This document shows, piece by piece, positions 12,066 to 24,249 of a stretch of 64,000 bases of DNA; positions within the stretch are counted from its first letter, which is position 1; each line of letters starts with the position of its first letter. The DNA comes from Amphiura filiformis (lineage: Eukaryota; Echinodermata; Ophiuroidea; Amphilepidida; Amphiuridae), in contig NW_027305498.1 of assembly GCF_039555335.1 (NCBI RefSeq), positions 682,001-746,000 of the forward strand, read 5' to 3'. The notes under the pieces are model-generated. The model saw only the letters and a list, made by a program, of their open reading frames with translations. It was not told the DNA's origin and did not search any database. The position numbers and the translations under genes were made by a program.

Positions 12066-12232
12066 GTGTTTGTTCTCATGAATGGCAAGGACATTGTTAC
12101 AATTATGTTGCCATTGCTAAATCTTGGTCTGATGCTGAAATATATTGCAACAATCAGTATGGAGCTCATCTTGTGAGCATCCATTCCTCAGCCGAAAACA
12201 GCTTTGTCAACGGGATTAGTGGATCGTATAAT
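12066..12232 (+). CDS. Lectin copy 0: first CTLD exon, splice acceptor damaged
   Basis: Encodes the first half of a long-form C-type lectin domain: VCSHEWQGHCYNY with the first disulphide pair, then SWSDAEIYC and GAHLVSIHSS, the usual helix and beta-strand motifs. The 167-bp length and the GTGAGT donor at 12233 match the other two copies (36088-36254, 58041-58207), with phase 1 in and phase 0 out. The intron end that reads CATTGTAGGTG in the other copies reads CATTGTGGTG here. One A is missing and the AG acceptor with it. Either this exon is skipped or spliced differently, or the base is an assembly error. No EGF or signal exon is visible upstream; the N gap lies 360 bp away. Confidence 0.8.
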
Positions 12233-12611
12233 GTGAGTCACAATTTGCATAGGGGGGCAGGTTCGCCCACCCTTTGTTTCTCAGCACTGCGGCTATCGGG
12301 GAATTTGGGGATGGCAAAATTAGTCGACATAGGTCATTATAAACTTCTGATGTTAGCTACGCGACATATAGGGACGTGTTCAACGAACTGTAGACAAAAC
12401 AAAACAATTACATCAAAGCGTAATTTTTTCTTGCATTAATAATGTTGTATTATCATTCATACATAAATACATAGGCGGGTTTTAATGGATATTTGTATTG
12501 GGAACATATGGGATTTGTCAAAGATTTAAGGGTACTTGCCCATCAATTTCATTCAGGGCGTGTTTGAAAAACGGCACAGCGCATTAGTAAAAGAATAAAA
12601 ATACTAAAATT

Positions 12612-12690
12612 TTCACCAGGGTCCGAACCACTGCCAAGGCACTATGAATGCTAAAGATGCATATTGTGCCACGGTGACTATGTATGTAAC
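12612..12690 (-). other. tRNA-like relic (possible SINE head)
   Basis: The reverse complement contains GTGGTTCGGACCC, close to a pol III B box (GGTTCGANNCC), preceded by GTGGCACAATATGC, which could be a decayed A box. No cloverleaf can be folded with confidence. Confidence 0.25.
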
Positions 12691-12699
12691 GTTCGGCGA

Positions 12700-14653
12700 T
12701 TGTCAAAGATATACATATCAACACGTTTATAGTGTATTGAAAATCAGATTTTCGTAGGAATACAGTCATAGAAAGACATATGACTCTACTTGTCTGTTTG
12801 TTTTTTATTTAATACAAATGGATTTTGATGAATTGAACTGGTACGACTCTTAGGACTCGTGATAAACGATGATTAATTTTGTAATAATAAAATGAAAACG
12901 CTGGGTCATTCACGACGTCATTTGTAATTCATGTTAAAACCTGGGAGGACCACACATCCGTGTATACGTGCGCAATCGATACTCAATGATCCAGACAATA
13001 CCGTTTGAATATACCGCCCTATGCTTATGCACCTGCTTGACACGTCTTGTCACTTGCGATAATAGATACAAATACTTACAATAGATACCCCACCGTAAAT
13101 AGCTCTCTTCATTACCTCGCTGTGCCAGAATATATGCGCAGTGTACGTACTTTTGAACCATATTTTGTTCAAAAATGATAGGAAGAAGGGACTGTTTTCA
13201 GCTAAAATGTTGGCTATCAGCAGATGCTCAATGATACCGGGAAGTATTGCAGAAAGGTAAGCGTACTCTTTATTTATTCAAAATATCACATATCAATGAA
13301 TTTAAATTGGAAATCCAAAAAGGAAATGTCAGGTCAAAATTCTCACCTTAGAATTATTGTGAAATAAAAATCAAACCAAATTTACTTTCCGCAAACAACG
13401 TCCAATTATTCCCATTGGTGTTTGCTACACGTGCATATAATACATTATGATTTGGGGCTAATTTGAGAAAAGTTAATGCCTCGAGTTTCAAAATACACCG
13501 AGTGATGTTTTTCGATCAAAAACATCGACAATTCAAGACTCTGTAAACCAAATCAAGAATTATCTGGGATTATTGCAACTAAGTATAATGAAAGTTATGA
13601 TCTAAGCTACCAGATGCATCATTAATTTCCTGACTATGATATTTAGTTTTGGGAAAAGATTACTTTAATGTTTTGGCGGGATTATTTCCCCGCCAAAAAA
13701 TTTCAACCAAAAAGAGTATGTAGCCTTAATGCAGTTAGAAACTCCTTATTCGATTTATATTTTGCATACCCTGAAGAAAATACAAAATGTGCACAAGGGC
13801 ACGTTCACCCTTTCGAGGCTGGGTCATTTTCGCCCTATATCTTCCCCGGGCGGACTTACCCCCAACTGGAGGGCGGACCTGCCCCCCCCGCGTATTATGC
13901 AAAATATTGATTATTATACCATTAAACAAGGTAAAACTACTGAAAAGCATGTTTTAAAAGTTATGTGGTATCAGTATTTAATACTCATAACACCGTTTAT
14001 GTCCTAATCCATAATCTCCCCGAAGTTGTAAACATGATACGTTTAAGCTCACTTTGGACCCTTACATTTTACCCGAACCCGACCTCTGCAACAAATTTAG
14101 TAACTCCCCAGAAGAGAATGAGTGCCCTATATACTCTTTTGCTAAATGTTTGCATTGAATATGTTATTGTTGTGCAATGTTTAAACCTTTTTTTGTGATT
14201 AGGGTGAACTTACCCGACCCCACCATATGGGCCAACCTTATAAGGCCTATAATAGTTATGGGATTGTGGCCGTATATAGCTAAGACATAGGGCCATCACA
14301 TGGGCTAGACAGGTCATCCCTTACCTTAAAATTGACATCGCTAGGCTGGTCAGAAAAAAAATAGGGCGAACACTCCCCGCTCTCCCCTAATTCGCCCTAG
14401 AAGTGATATAATAATCGGAATAACTACCGTAGCAATATATGATTACAATTTTTTCCGTGAAACATCTGTGACTGGTTGATATTAACAGATTTTTCGAGCG
14501 ATCGCCGATTTTTCTCCTAGTAATTTTGCTTCAAACTGTTTATATAACCAATTATGAATGTCCTTGTTATTTTGTGTTTGGTGTATTTTAATAGACCACC
14601 ATTCAATTTACTGCTGATATGTTATGTTATTTAACAGTAAAGGAAAGCACTCT
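12700..14653. other. Intron of lectin copy 0, nothing coding seen
   Basis: Contains a short perfect hairpin TTTTGGCGGG...CCCGCCAAAA at 13669-13698 and G/C-rich patches at 13850-13890 but no recognised gene. Confidence 0.4.
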
Positions 14654-14660
14654 CTTTTGG

Positions 14661-15995
14661 TAGGGTTGGGCGAATCACCATACTTTTTTTGAAACAAGTT
14701 GTTTCCATGGCCAAATTTGCTGTAGAACACGAATCAGCCAAAATTTTTGACCTCTGATGACGTTTGACCCCTGTTGCTTGTTTGTGGCATATTTTAATAG
14801 ATAAAGAGCTTCAATATGTTTTTTTTTATTTTTTTGGGGTTGAGAAACACAAATTTGACACTTTTGAGATGATTATCTGTACCTTGTACAAGTTCAGTCG
14901 CCAGAAAATTCAAAATGGCCGCTAAAATGACGTCATTTTCCTTGTAATAGCATATCTTGATAGATACGTGGCTTCAAATAAGTCTTTTCATATATTTGTA
15001 TGATTTGGGAGCACAACATTGACACTTATAAGAAGATTTGGAGTACCCTGTAGGAGTTATCAGTTGACAGAAATTCAAAATGGCTGCCAAAATGACGTCA
15101 TTTTGCTTGTATTAGCATATTTTGACAGAAACATGGCTACAAATAATGTATTTATCTATGTTTTGATGTTTGGGAACACAAATTAGACACTTTTAACTTA
15201 ATTAGCAGTTACCATATACGAATTATGAGTTGCCAACATTGAATATCATCCAACTTGAAGAAAACTGCTGAAATCTACTTCTCTAAGGAGTAGAAATATA
15301 AACAGGATTATAGTCTACATGTGTTTACATAGTATTTCATTGCATTTTGTAATTTCTAGTAACTGCGAGCAACCTGCATTTTGTATTTTACACTATGATA
15401 TTTTTCAACAAAGCATCAATATCTGCTGACAACTTTGATTCTCGTTTCACAGCATTTTGAATGGATTGTCTCAATTCTTTACACAGATCTTCAAATCTAT
15501 CGTTGACTTTCATTTGTCGGATTTAGTGAATATCTGGGCTACTGTAACCCGGAGTTAGCAAAATTTGCAAAGTAGTTCTTTTCGGTTAAGAGATCTGGAT
15601 GCGCGTTTTGAGCGTTTCGACAGTATTTTTTGTGGGATATGAGAGCACATCAGGCATATCGAATTGCATTCTGAATACGAAGAATGTCTTTCTGATATCA
15701 AATAATTTTCATTTTTTGAAATTCACGATATAATACAAATTTTATGACAAATTATTAAAATTTGATATTTTTCACATTTTTTCACATTTCACAAAATGTA
15801 TATATTAAAATATGCCACAAACACGCAAAAAGATGTTATTTTGGCAGCCATTTTGAATTTTTGAATAGGACAGGGGTCAAACGTCATCGGAGGTCAAAAA
15901 TTTTGGCAGATTCGTATTTTACGGCGAATTTGGCCATAGAAACAACTTGTTTTAAATTAGTTTTGTAAAAAAAAGTTCAGATTCGCCCAACCCTA
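14661..15995. mobile_element. TAGGG element A (7-bp target duplication)
   Basis: The ends are TAGGGTTGGGCGAATC and its inverse (GATTCGCCCAACCCTA, ending 15995), flanked by the perfect 7-bp repeat CTTTTGG at 14654-14660 and 15996-16002. Inverted ends extend about 130 bp (GTTTGACCCCTGT / ACAGGGGTCAAAC). The interior has about 190-bp repeated units around CAAAATGGC...AAAATGACGTCATTTT. No transposase. A fragment of the TTAA foldback family lies inside at 15586-15775. Confidence 0.9.
15586..15775 (+). mobile_element. TTAA foldback family, left-end fragment
   Basis: Starts at TTAA (15586-15589) and follows the left arm of the family (GTTTCGACAGTATTTTTTGT, then the TCGAATTGCATTCTGAATAC block) until about 15775, where homology stops. 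The right half is missing. Confidence 0.7.
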
Positions 15996-16422
15996 CTTTT
16001 GGACTTATAAGTGTATTTTTTCTTTCCGAAATTACCATTTATTTGCTTGTATGTTGTATTGTATTGTTTGTATTTTGGTAACTCAAATAAGTATGGTTAT
16101 TATTATAGCCCAAAATATGACCGTTTTGCTTATAACTTAAGAATGACGCGTCAGGGTTAGGTCAAACTATAATTTGTTCGAATCGAAATCCTTATGGCTG
16201 GAGGAATACTTTAAAACGGTGTTCAATGAGAAACTTTTGACATTTAATGAGAATTTGACAACCTTTCCCCAATTTTGGCCTTACCTACAGCTGATTCACC
16301 TCACACATCTCACAATGTATCTCTATTATGCAATCTATTATGGAGCCCTTTTTTGGCTTGGTTGGTCATTAAGTATAACATGTATTAATAACTGGATCTA
16401 ATTGTGCACTTTATTTTTGAAG

Positions 16423-16620
16423 GTGTGGATCGGATTGAGTGACCAGGCCACTGAAGGTACATTTAAGTGGAGTGATGGCAGTCAAGTGAACTACGCACAC
16501 TGGGACCTAGGCGAACCAAATGGTGGTGGTGCTGAAAATTGCGGCCATTTATGGTCGCATTCCGTCACCTGGAATGACAGCATATGTTCTTCAAAAAAGA
16601 TATTTGTTTGTAAAAACTAA
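16423..16620 (+). CDS. Lectin copy 0: second CTLD exon (EPN/WND)
   Basis: Completes the C-type lectin domain started at 12066-12232. It reads VWIGLSDQATEG, FKWSDGSQVNYAHW, then the calcium-site triplet EPN, ENC, TWND and FVCKN before a stop at 16618-16620. EPN plus WND is the mannose-type calcium and sugar site. Acceptor TTTTTGAAG precedes GTG TGG. Phase 0 fits the upstream exon. The domain is at the extreme C-terminus, as in the two downstream genes. The exon is open and shows no damage. Confidence 0.88.
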   Translation: MWIGLSDQATEGTFKWSDGSQVNYAHWDLGEPNGGGAENCGHLWSHSVTWNDSICSSKKIFVCKN

Positions 16621-16879
16621 TGTCTCGGCAATTCAAAACATAATTACAATTACAATTTGCCACATCATGAAATAACCCAATTTCATTTCGAAGAAACTTA
16701 TTGCGCTTTTAGTAACTTCCTGATGTTTGAATGCGCTTCTTTTGACGTTAAAGCTTTAATGTACGATCGTTTTTCAGAATATGTATACCTTTATTTTTTC
16801 AAAACCGACTCTTGGCATATTTGTAATACTTACACATGTTCCAACTTACATCCATGAGCAAACTGTCAAACGGGATGAT

Positions 16880-17000
16880 TTTCTGTTGGTCCGACATATT
16901 ATCATAATTTTTCAGATTATGATAATATGTCGGAACATCTCCTTCGAAGCCAGTTTGGTTACGCTCCCTCCACACATGTCGAGGGAGCATAACCAAACTC
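16880..17000. repeat. Two adjacent perfect hairpins
   Basis: CGACATATTATCATAAT pairs with ATTATGATAATATGTCG around a short T-rich loop (about 16891-16934). Right after it, AGTTTGGTTACGCTCCCTC pairs with GAGGGAGCATAACCAAACT (about 16951-16998). They look like the cores of two small foldback elements or one composite. Confidence 0.7.
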
Positions 17001-18213
17001 TGGGCCGCACTCGGCGTCCTAATACAAAAAACTCGAGATATTTCGTGTGATAGAGGTGAAGTTTATGATGTTGTTTCTTTGCAAATTTTCAATGTTTTTC
17101 GCGTCCAAATGTATTGTGAACTTTGCATACCATCATTTTAAAGTGTTGCGATTTGAAAACATGCTGGTAAGGCTTTAAGCAATAGTATCTAATTCCTGTA
17201 TGGGAGGGCTCCAACACTTTTGGTCCCATTAACAACAATAAATTAAGCAAGTTTTCAAATTATATAGTTTGTAAATCTCGTTTCACCTGGAGTATGGTAA
17301 TAACGTCAGTGCTTTTATACGGTTGCGTGCCAACAAACCGCTCTTGTAGAAGCCTAAACATGTGCATAATATGTATATTCTGTGAATTAAGGTTGGCGCT
17401 TGCGAATCGATATATTGCCAGCAGGAAAATGAACGCCTACCTCCATATGTTTTACGATATTATTTTTGATCCCTAGAATATCATTTTTCAGTGCAAGTGA
17501 CACCTCCTTCGTGGTATCCTATTGTAGTAATAAAATTAATATATTTATTGTAAGATTGTATTATTAATTTTACCCTGATCATTTGTGACAGACGTCTGTA
17601 CATTGGTGTGTATTCTAATTGACCAGCTACACGAGTCTCTTGTAACCTTCACATTTTATGACACAGAGTATGAAAAATGTTTCATATTAACCAATTGATA
17701 TGTACAATAAAAACATTTTCCAACAGAAATATTTCAGCAATTGATTTTCCATTTATCAATTTATTCACCGGATTGATGCCCAGTTTATTTGCCATGTTTA
17801 TTATTATTACGTCTCACATCCTAATGAATATTGTTTCGGTGCAATGATGATATTGCAATATTGCACCATTTGATGGTGTTGCGCAGTTTATAACATTAAT
17901 GTGTAATAGATTAATGTGTCTGCAGAGTGTTTATTCCTCTCCGTGAAACATTTCACATGGTACTTCTATCTAATTTCTCTAGATCACCAGCACGAATGAG
18001 CACACTGATACATTGAAATTGAAAAAAAAGTTTTAAATATGCTTCTTTTGACGCAAAAGGTAAAAATGCACCTAGGCGTTAATTAATTAAATTAGATAAA
18101 CATAACATGTTTATTTATATAATTCCCGTCGATCATGCCACTGTTTTTCCGTGTAATTAAATTAGTTTAACAGAATTGGTCCAGCACCTCGTTTCACCTT
18201 GAATCTGATAGTG
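17001..18213. other. No gene recognised
   Basis: Downstream flank of lectin copy 0. AATAAA-type sequences occur (near 17238) but none is close enough to 16620 to be called as its poly(A) signal with confidence. Confidence 0.4.
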
Positions 18214-18920
18214 ACTATGGGCGTAGCCAGCTTTCTTTGCCGGGGAGGGATAACATTTCAGGGCACAGTTGAAAAAAAAAAAATGGGGACTTGCATCATA
18301 CAATACATATACCGGTTTTATTATTTAGACATTTGGCAATTTACACTATTTTCGCCCAGGGATAAAAAGATCGGGAATCATTTTGGTGGAAAAGAGATTC
18401 TTTGTTCTTTGCCCCCTTTCTTGTCCTTTGCCCTCCAGATTTTCTCTTTCATTTTTTGTCAGAAGGGCACTTTTTTCTTTCATTTTTGTCAGCGGGCGCT
18501 CTGCCCCATACCCCCTGCTGGCTAAGCTGCTGATATATAGTAACCTCAATCCTTTTAAAACGCGGTTGTGTGCCGACAAACGTCTATTTTACTACATGGG
18601 GGGGGGGCACAGTTGAAAAAAATTGGAGTTACGTCATACAATAAACATATCGGTTTTATATTTTATAGAGACTGTACATGTCTTTGAGCTTCCAAAAAGG
18701 CTTTATTGGGACAGTGAGCCAAAAATTTGTATTTTACACTAACTGGTGGGTGGAAAAGGGGCTCCTTCTCTCTTTTCTTTTCGATTGCCCTCTAGATTTT
18801 CTCTTTCATTTTTTGTCAGAGTGGCATTTTTTTTCTTTCATTTTTTGTCGGAGGGGAGAGACTCTGACCCCTGTCCTCCTCAACACTCCCTCCTCCGCCT
18901 CCACGCTGGCTACGCTACTG
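18214..18920. mobile_element. Element with GCGTAGCCAGC inverted ends and internal duplication
   Basis: The left end GGGCGTAGCCAGC (18220) matches the inverted right end GCTGGCTACGCTACTG (18905-18920). The interior is a tandem duplication: GGCACAGTTGAAAAAAA at 18261 and 18607, and TTTTCTCTTTCATTTTTTGT at about 18440 and 18796. The long ORFs are frames through this T-rich sequence. A related end, CAGTATCGTAGCCAGG, is at about 62045. Confidence 0.6.
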
Positions 18921-19872
18921 CTCTGTTGAATTAGGTTGAAACGTGCGAATGGATATTGCAGCCAAAAAACCGTACTTACGTCACTACCAAACCCGGGGAG
19001 AAACATTTAAATATCAATTACCAATCCCAGACTAAGTAATGGTGGAAACTAGATATATTAATTATTTTGATCTGTATGCATGACTTATTTATTTGAAATG
19101 CTTAATGCAATATTTTAGGCAAATAACAAGTTTTGGCAATATATTTTGGACACAATTTTCAGTTTGCCAAAATGATCATTTTTTTTTCTTTAGAGTGCAT
19201 ATAAATTTAAGGGATTCATGACAACTGTTTGTAGATTATGCACTTATGGAAGATCGGTTACATTAGGTACCAGAATCAAATTTGTTCGATCTTTGTATCG
19301 ACCTTCGATGCAGATTCGATGTTGGTAAGTTATGACCTATCAACTAATTAATCAGAATGAATGGTGACTTTGTATTGGTCAATATCAATACATGCACAGA
19401 TACATAATTTATACAATTCATAATTAACAATAGTCAATCAATTGAATAATAAATAAATAATAAGGTTCGACATGCATGGATGGTCGATCGAAGGATAGAA
19501 CTAATTTGGTTATATCGCCTTACGCAGTTTAGTGTAGCACTTTGTACATAGGGCGTAAAGGGGTCTGACTTTACACATATTTTAAGTATTACTGTATAAT
19601 ACATATATAAATATAAAAAATATTGTTTAATTTTGACAAACATTTTCCAACAGAAAGGAAATTGTTAGCATTTTGTATTATCATTCATCAATTTACTCAC
19701 TAGATTTATTTGCCATGCATCGACCATAAAGTGCCACTGGCTTTAGCTACTGTATATCATTGCGCCTAATTGTTATTGACTAACTGCAATAATGGAAAGC
19801 CCTTTGAGCAATTTTAAGTAACGGTGTTATAATAAGAAAATTGAATAAGTAAACATATCTACAGAGTGTCCA

Positions 19873-20121
19873 AAATGTGATCCGATCAAGCAAAATCAGT
19901 CGGAACTCGCAAATATTGATTTTGAGATATAGCCAAACGAAGGAAATATTTCCTTTTGTTTCCTCTTGTTTTGGAAACTCTTTAATTGCTCATAACTGGT
20001 TGTTCAATTTCAATGGGGTTATCTGCAAAATCCAGCTTTGTAAATGCTTTTAACTATTCTATAGTAAACTGGAAATTTAATTTTACCGAGTTCCGACTGA
20101 TTTTGCTTGATTGCATCACAA
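19873..20121. mobile_element. MITE with about 35-bp inverted ends
   Basis: GATCAAGCAAAATCAGTCGG (19884) is repeated inverted as CCGACTGATTTTGCTTGATT (ending about 20112). The interior is 170 bp, non-coding. Confidence 0.75.
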
Positions 20122-20397
20122 ATGATTAGTTCCTCTCCGAGAAACAGTTTTGCAGTTTGCAATGTCACTTCACCATCAACATAAAATAAAATTAAGCACT
20201 ATTTTTCGATAATCAGATTCACTTTTGCTATAAAAAACAAATGCGCTTATTATAAATTTAAATTCAACGTTGTACTGATTGAAACTGGTTGATAGAGGTA
20301 GTTTAGGCCCTAGGCTAGGAACCAAAACCATCCCCTTCTAGATATTTTTGGAAACCTTACTCATATGGAAATAGATTGTCTGTAAATATGTCGACCC

Positions 20398-20548
20398 TGG
20401 GTTAAATGATGAGGGCGCTTTTTCAAAATGGCCGCCAGAATCCCATATAAATAGCAATTTGAAGACATTGTGAGACTTTTTCATTTTATTTTCTTTGCAA
20501 ATATGGTGACAAGCCTACTTTTGTAAATGAAAAGCAAAGATATATTGT
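20398..20548. repeat. Older tandem repeat split by TAGGG element B (left part)
   Basis: Contains GGGCGCTTTTTCAAAATGGC and ATCCCATATAAATAGCA. Related units follow the element at 23634-23830 (GCTTTTTCAAACTGGTCGCC, ATCCCATATAATGGCA; then GGGCGTTTTTAAAACATTGC). The element therefore inserted into a pre-existing array with roughly 100-bp units. Confidence 0.55.
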
Positions 20549-21099
20549 TAGGGGTGGGCACACAAGGCCTTTTTTCTGCAAACTTACACAGGAACCAGTT
20601 TTTCTATGGCCAAATTGCATCAGGAAAAAGAATCTGTCAAAAATTTTTCACCAGATGAAGTCTTAGATCGGGTTTTGACGAAAATTCAAAATGGCCGCCA
20701 AAATAGGTGTTTTTTCAAGATTTTGCCACTTTCTATATAGTTTTAGGCCAAATGCACCAAGTAATATGTCTCTATATATGTTTTTTAGGCCGCTGATTCC
20801 AAATCTGCCATTAATATAATGGCCATATGAATATCTAGATGGCTAAAATACAAAATGGCCACCAAAATAGGTGTTTTTTCAAGATTATGCCACTTTTTGT
20901 ATAGTTTTAGGACAAAAGCACCAAGTAATATGTCTTTCTATAGGCCTATGTTTTTGACGCCGCTGATTCCACATCTGCCATTAATATATAAATGGTCATA
21001 GTATAGTAGCCAATATTCGCAAATAATCAATGTAAGCCAAATTGTGCTTGTGACAAGTGAACTAACAGAGGACTGATTCAAGAAGAAAGTGTTGCTAAG

Positions 21100-21520
21100 A
21101 GCCTGCAGATGCAGGATGCCTTGAATCCAATAAACAAGTTGGTATACCCTAACTTCAATATTTTGTCAGAGTTGAGCAATTTGAATGCCTATACACTAGC
21201 AATTAGACTACAAGAAGCATGCCATTAAGTACTCCGAGCTCTGTTAAGCTTTGGTAAATCAAATCCAGATAGATGGTCATGCCTACCAGACTATGAAGTC
21301 AGTCTGGATGATCTAGCAGGCATCATATTTCACACAGTAAACATTGTCTTTGGTCAGGAGTTGGGAACAAGAAAATGTTGATTTTCCAAGTGACACTTTA
21401 TTGACAGTGATGATGCAGAGCCTGAGCCAAACAGAGCTGATATTGCTTCCACTTCCAAACAACGGAGGTCAAATTAATGGAGACCTAACACATGTATTTC
21501 CAAGTCGCTGAGCCATGAAC
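21100..21520 (+). pseudogene. Decayed ORF-like stretch inside TAGGG element B
   Basis: One plus-strand frame from about 21100 reads MQDALNPINKLVYPNFNILS and continues, past a stop, with LLSFGKSNPDRWSCLPDYEV. A second frame near 21395 reads FIDSDDAEPEPNRADIASTS. Composition and acidic, proline-rich pieces look coding, but I recognise no domain. It may be what is left of the protein of the autonomous parent element, or captured host sequence. Confidence 0.35.
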
Positions 21521-22150
21521 CGCTACTTGGAGGACATTATCTCAATCTCCAACACTCGCTCGATCGAGCAGACAATGTTGTCACCGCAAAACTTAACGAT
21601 ACACAAAACCTGGTGGTCACAAGCTCAATGACATGATAGGTGAGTGACCACATGGTCGATGGGTCTAGGCCTAGCGTAGCAAGAAATACAATGACCACTG
21701 GCTATGTCGAAAATTCAAGGTCTCTTAGCAACACCTTCCTGACTTCCCCGACTTTATCAAACCAATCTTCAGATTTTTGAGTAGAGATTTGAATTGGTCA
21801 TAGTCAGCGAGGATTCTTTTGCCTAGAGATTATGCTGTCATCATGGTCATCAGACACTCTTCTTGATCATGTTGATCCAGTCCTCTGTCATTTCACTTGC
21901 CTCAATTTGGCTGGCACCATTTGCTTATATTGTTCATTGTCTTTTTAGCCATTGGACACTGAAATATCATTCTACCGATCACAAAGGATCCATTTCTTAG
22001 ATTAGCGAAAGACTTAACCATGTATTCCTCGCTGTAGAGCTGAACTACCCGGTGATCCAGCAACACTTTAGCGATATTATGGCTTCATATTTACTTTTCC
22101 GCTGTTATATGGTGAGCTGTTATGAAGCTGAAATGACACAATTGACACCA

Positions 22151-22741
22151 TATGTGACCCGGCAGCACAAACGAGCCGTAAATTCCCTAAATTGTATTCT
22201 GTGTTACGGTGTAAAATGTGTACGAAGGTCGTATTCATCGATAACTTAAGCTGGCCCGACATCCGTCTTATTTTGATAGTCAAAAACTAATCAATAATCC
22301 TATTGTTGAAGTGGATAATAAGCTTCTACCTTAGATGGCCGGCTATAGAACTTTTAATAGCACTGGTCTTTGTTTGCTTTTGCTAAATCCTGTTCAAGTG
22401 GTGGGTTACCAGGCATTGTATTTTGTACAGGTATGCATAACCAACAATGAGAGAACTTTCTTAAACCTCGTTGACTTGGGGATGATTTGAAATGACCGCC
22501 AATTATGACTGTTTGATATATATTGCTAGCAATGTGGAAAAGGAGACACATGTAAAAACTCAAAAAGCTATAATTTTGTTGAAGGAGCAAAGTTTAACAA
22601 ACCAGAACCACGCTTCTGGATATCGTTTGAAGTCAAATGATATACCATTTTTAAGTTTATGATGTTTATTTTTAAACACGAAATGAAACAAAATTGACCG
22701 GGGGAGGAATTTACGGCTCATTCGCCGTGGACGGTCACATA
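22151..22741 (+). mobile_element. TATGTGACC MITE, copy 1
   Basis: The ends TATGTGACC and GGTCACATA bracket about 590 bp. Subterminal blocks GAGCCGTAAATTCC and GGAATTTACGGCTCATTCG are inverted. Shares nearly its full length with 53314-53892 and, in opposite orientation, 49986-50581. TA may be the target site. Inserted within TAGGG element B. Confidence 0.8.
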
Positions 22742-24063
22742 TACAGTCATGCCTACCAATAATATAAAAAACAAATGCCTTGGTGCGGTACATTTAACAT
22801 AATGGTGCCTCATGTACCATTATAAAATGTATTAACTGAGGTGATTATTGCCACTATTAATCATATCGCTTAATAGAGTAGAGATTCATAGTCTGCGAAA
22901 TGAAAACACCTAAAAAGACACATTACTCAATATATCAATATAAATGGCTCACTGTCCGCAGAAAGTTTTTTTTAAAAAGGTGATTTTGGCGGCCGTTTTG
23001 AATTTTTACCATTATCTAACCTAAATATTCATTTGGCCATTATAGAAATGGTAGATTTGGAATTAGCAGCCTCAAAAACATATAGGAAGACATATTACTT
23101 GGTGCTTTTGGCCTAAACCTATACAAAAAGTGGCAAAATCTTGAAAAAGCACCTATTTTGGCGGCCATTTTGAATTTTAGCCATCTAGATATTCAAATGG
23201 CCATTATATTAATGGCAGATATGGAATCAGCGGCCTCAAAAACATATAGAAAGACATATTACTTAGTGCTTTTGGCCTAAAACTATACTAATAGTGGTAA
23301 AATCCTAAAAGACACCTATTTTGGCGGCCATTTTGAATTTTAGCCATCTAGATATTCATATGGGTATTATATTAATGGCAGATATGGAATCAGTGGCCTC
23401 AAAAACATATAGAAAGACATATTACTTAGTGCTTTTGGCCTAAAACTAGTCTAATAGTGGTAAAATCCCTAAAAAGCACCTATTTTGGCGGCCATTTTGA
23501 ATTTTCGCCAAACCCGAACTAAGACTTCATCTGGTGAAATGTTTTTTGACAGATTCTTTTTCCTGATAAAATTTGGCCATAGAAAAACTGCTTCCTGAAA
23601 ATTTTTTGGGTCAGTGCCCACCCCTAATATTGTAGCTTTTTCAAACTGGTCGCCAAAAAATTTAATCCCATATAATGGCATTTAAATAGTCATTTGTAGT
23701 AATGGTTAGATTTTTAAAATTTTATTTTGAAAATGAAAAGCAATGGTAGAGGGCGTTTTTAAAACATTGCCACCAAAATTTCATTTAATGACTAAAATGG
23801 ACTGCAAATAGCTATTTTAAAGTTCTTACCGGTGTCAAAGCTTCTGTGTAATTTTGTACAGCAATTGGGTTCCATAGTAATCGAAATCATCGTGCTATTT
23901 ATTTAAAAGGTACTGCTAGAGGGTGGTTTACAAACTGGAACTTGAATATCCACTTAAACTATTGACATTGTATTTCTTTTTCATTTTCTCAACCAGCCAA
24001 TATAAATAAATATACGCTACTTGTAAGGTCATTTGGATCGTATCTTCCATCTTATGGCATTGA

Positions 24064-24249
24064 ATGTGCGGTTCTTGGTGCACTTCATTTCAGCCAGGAT
24101 ATGACCTCAAAAATTATGTCATATTTCACATCCATTTCAGCAGGTTGATTGTTAAAATTATGCTGTACTGTTTGAGTCTCCTGGTGCGTGCAACACAAAT
24201 AGGTGATGTTGAGGAAAACCCTCTATGGTCCTGTGGAACATTTCTATAG
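24064..24249 (+). pseudogene. Short ORF ending in a degenerate 2A-like motif
   Basis: The last part reads IMLYCLSLLVRATQ then IGDVEENPLWSC and a stop. GDVEENP preceded by a Leu-rich stretch is the form of 2A peptides, which cause ribosome skipping at NPG/P. Here the essential G-P after NP is replaced by L-W, so it should not skip. In echinoderms and amphioxus, 2A motifs head the ORFs of some LINEs and NLR genes. No such ORF follows here. Confidence 0.3.

Larger units (their letters stand above)
20549..23626. mobile_element. TAGGG element B (7-bp target duplication)
   Basis: Ends TAGGGGTGGGC and GCCCACCCCTA, flanked by a perfect 7-bp repeat ATATTGT (20542-20548 and 23627-23633). Long inverted ends (about 20549-21000 and 22960-23626) hold tandem subterminal units around AAAATGGCCGCCAAAATAGG and GATATGGAATCAG-type sequence. 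At 3.1 kb it is the largest of the three members. A TATGTGACC MITE is inserted at 22151-22741, and 21100-21520 keeps an ORF-like relic. Confidence 0.9.

Noticed and set aside
18199-18934. Several overlapping ORFs of 60-108 codons on both strands
   Set aside because: They run through a T- and C-rich internal tandem duplication of a transposon; codon use and repeats explain them.
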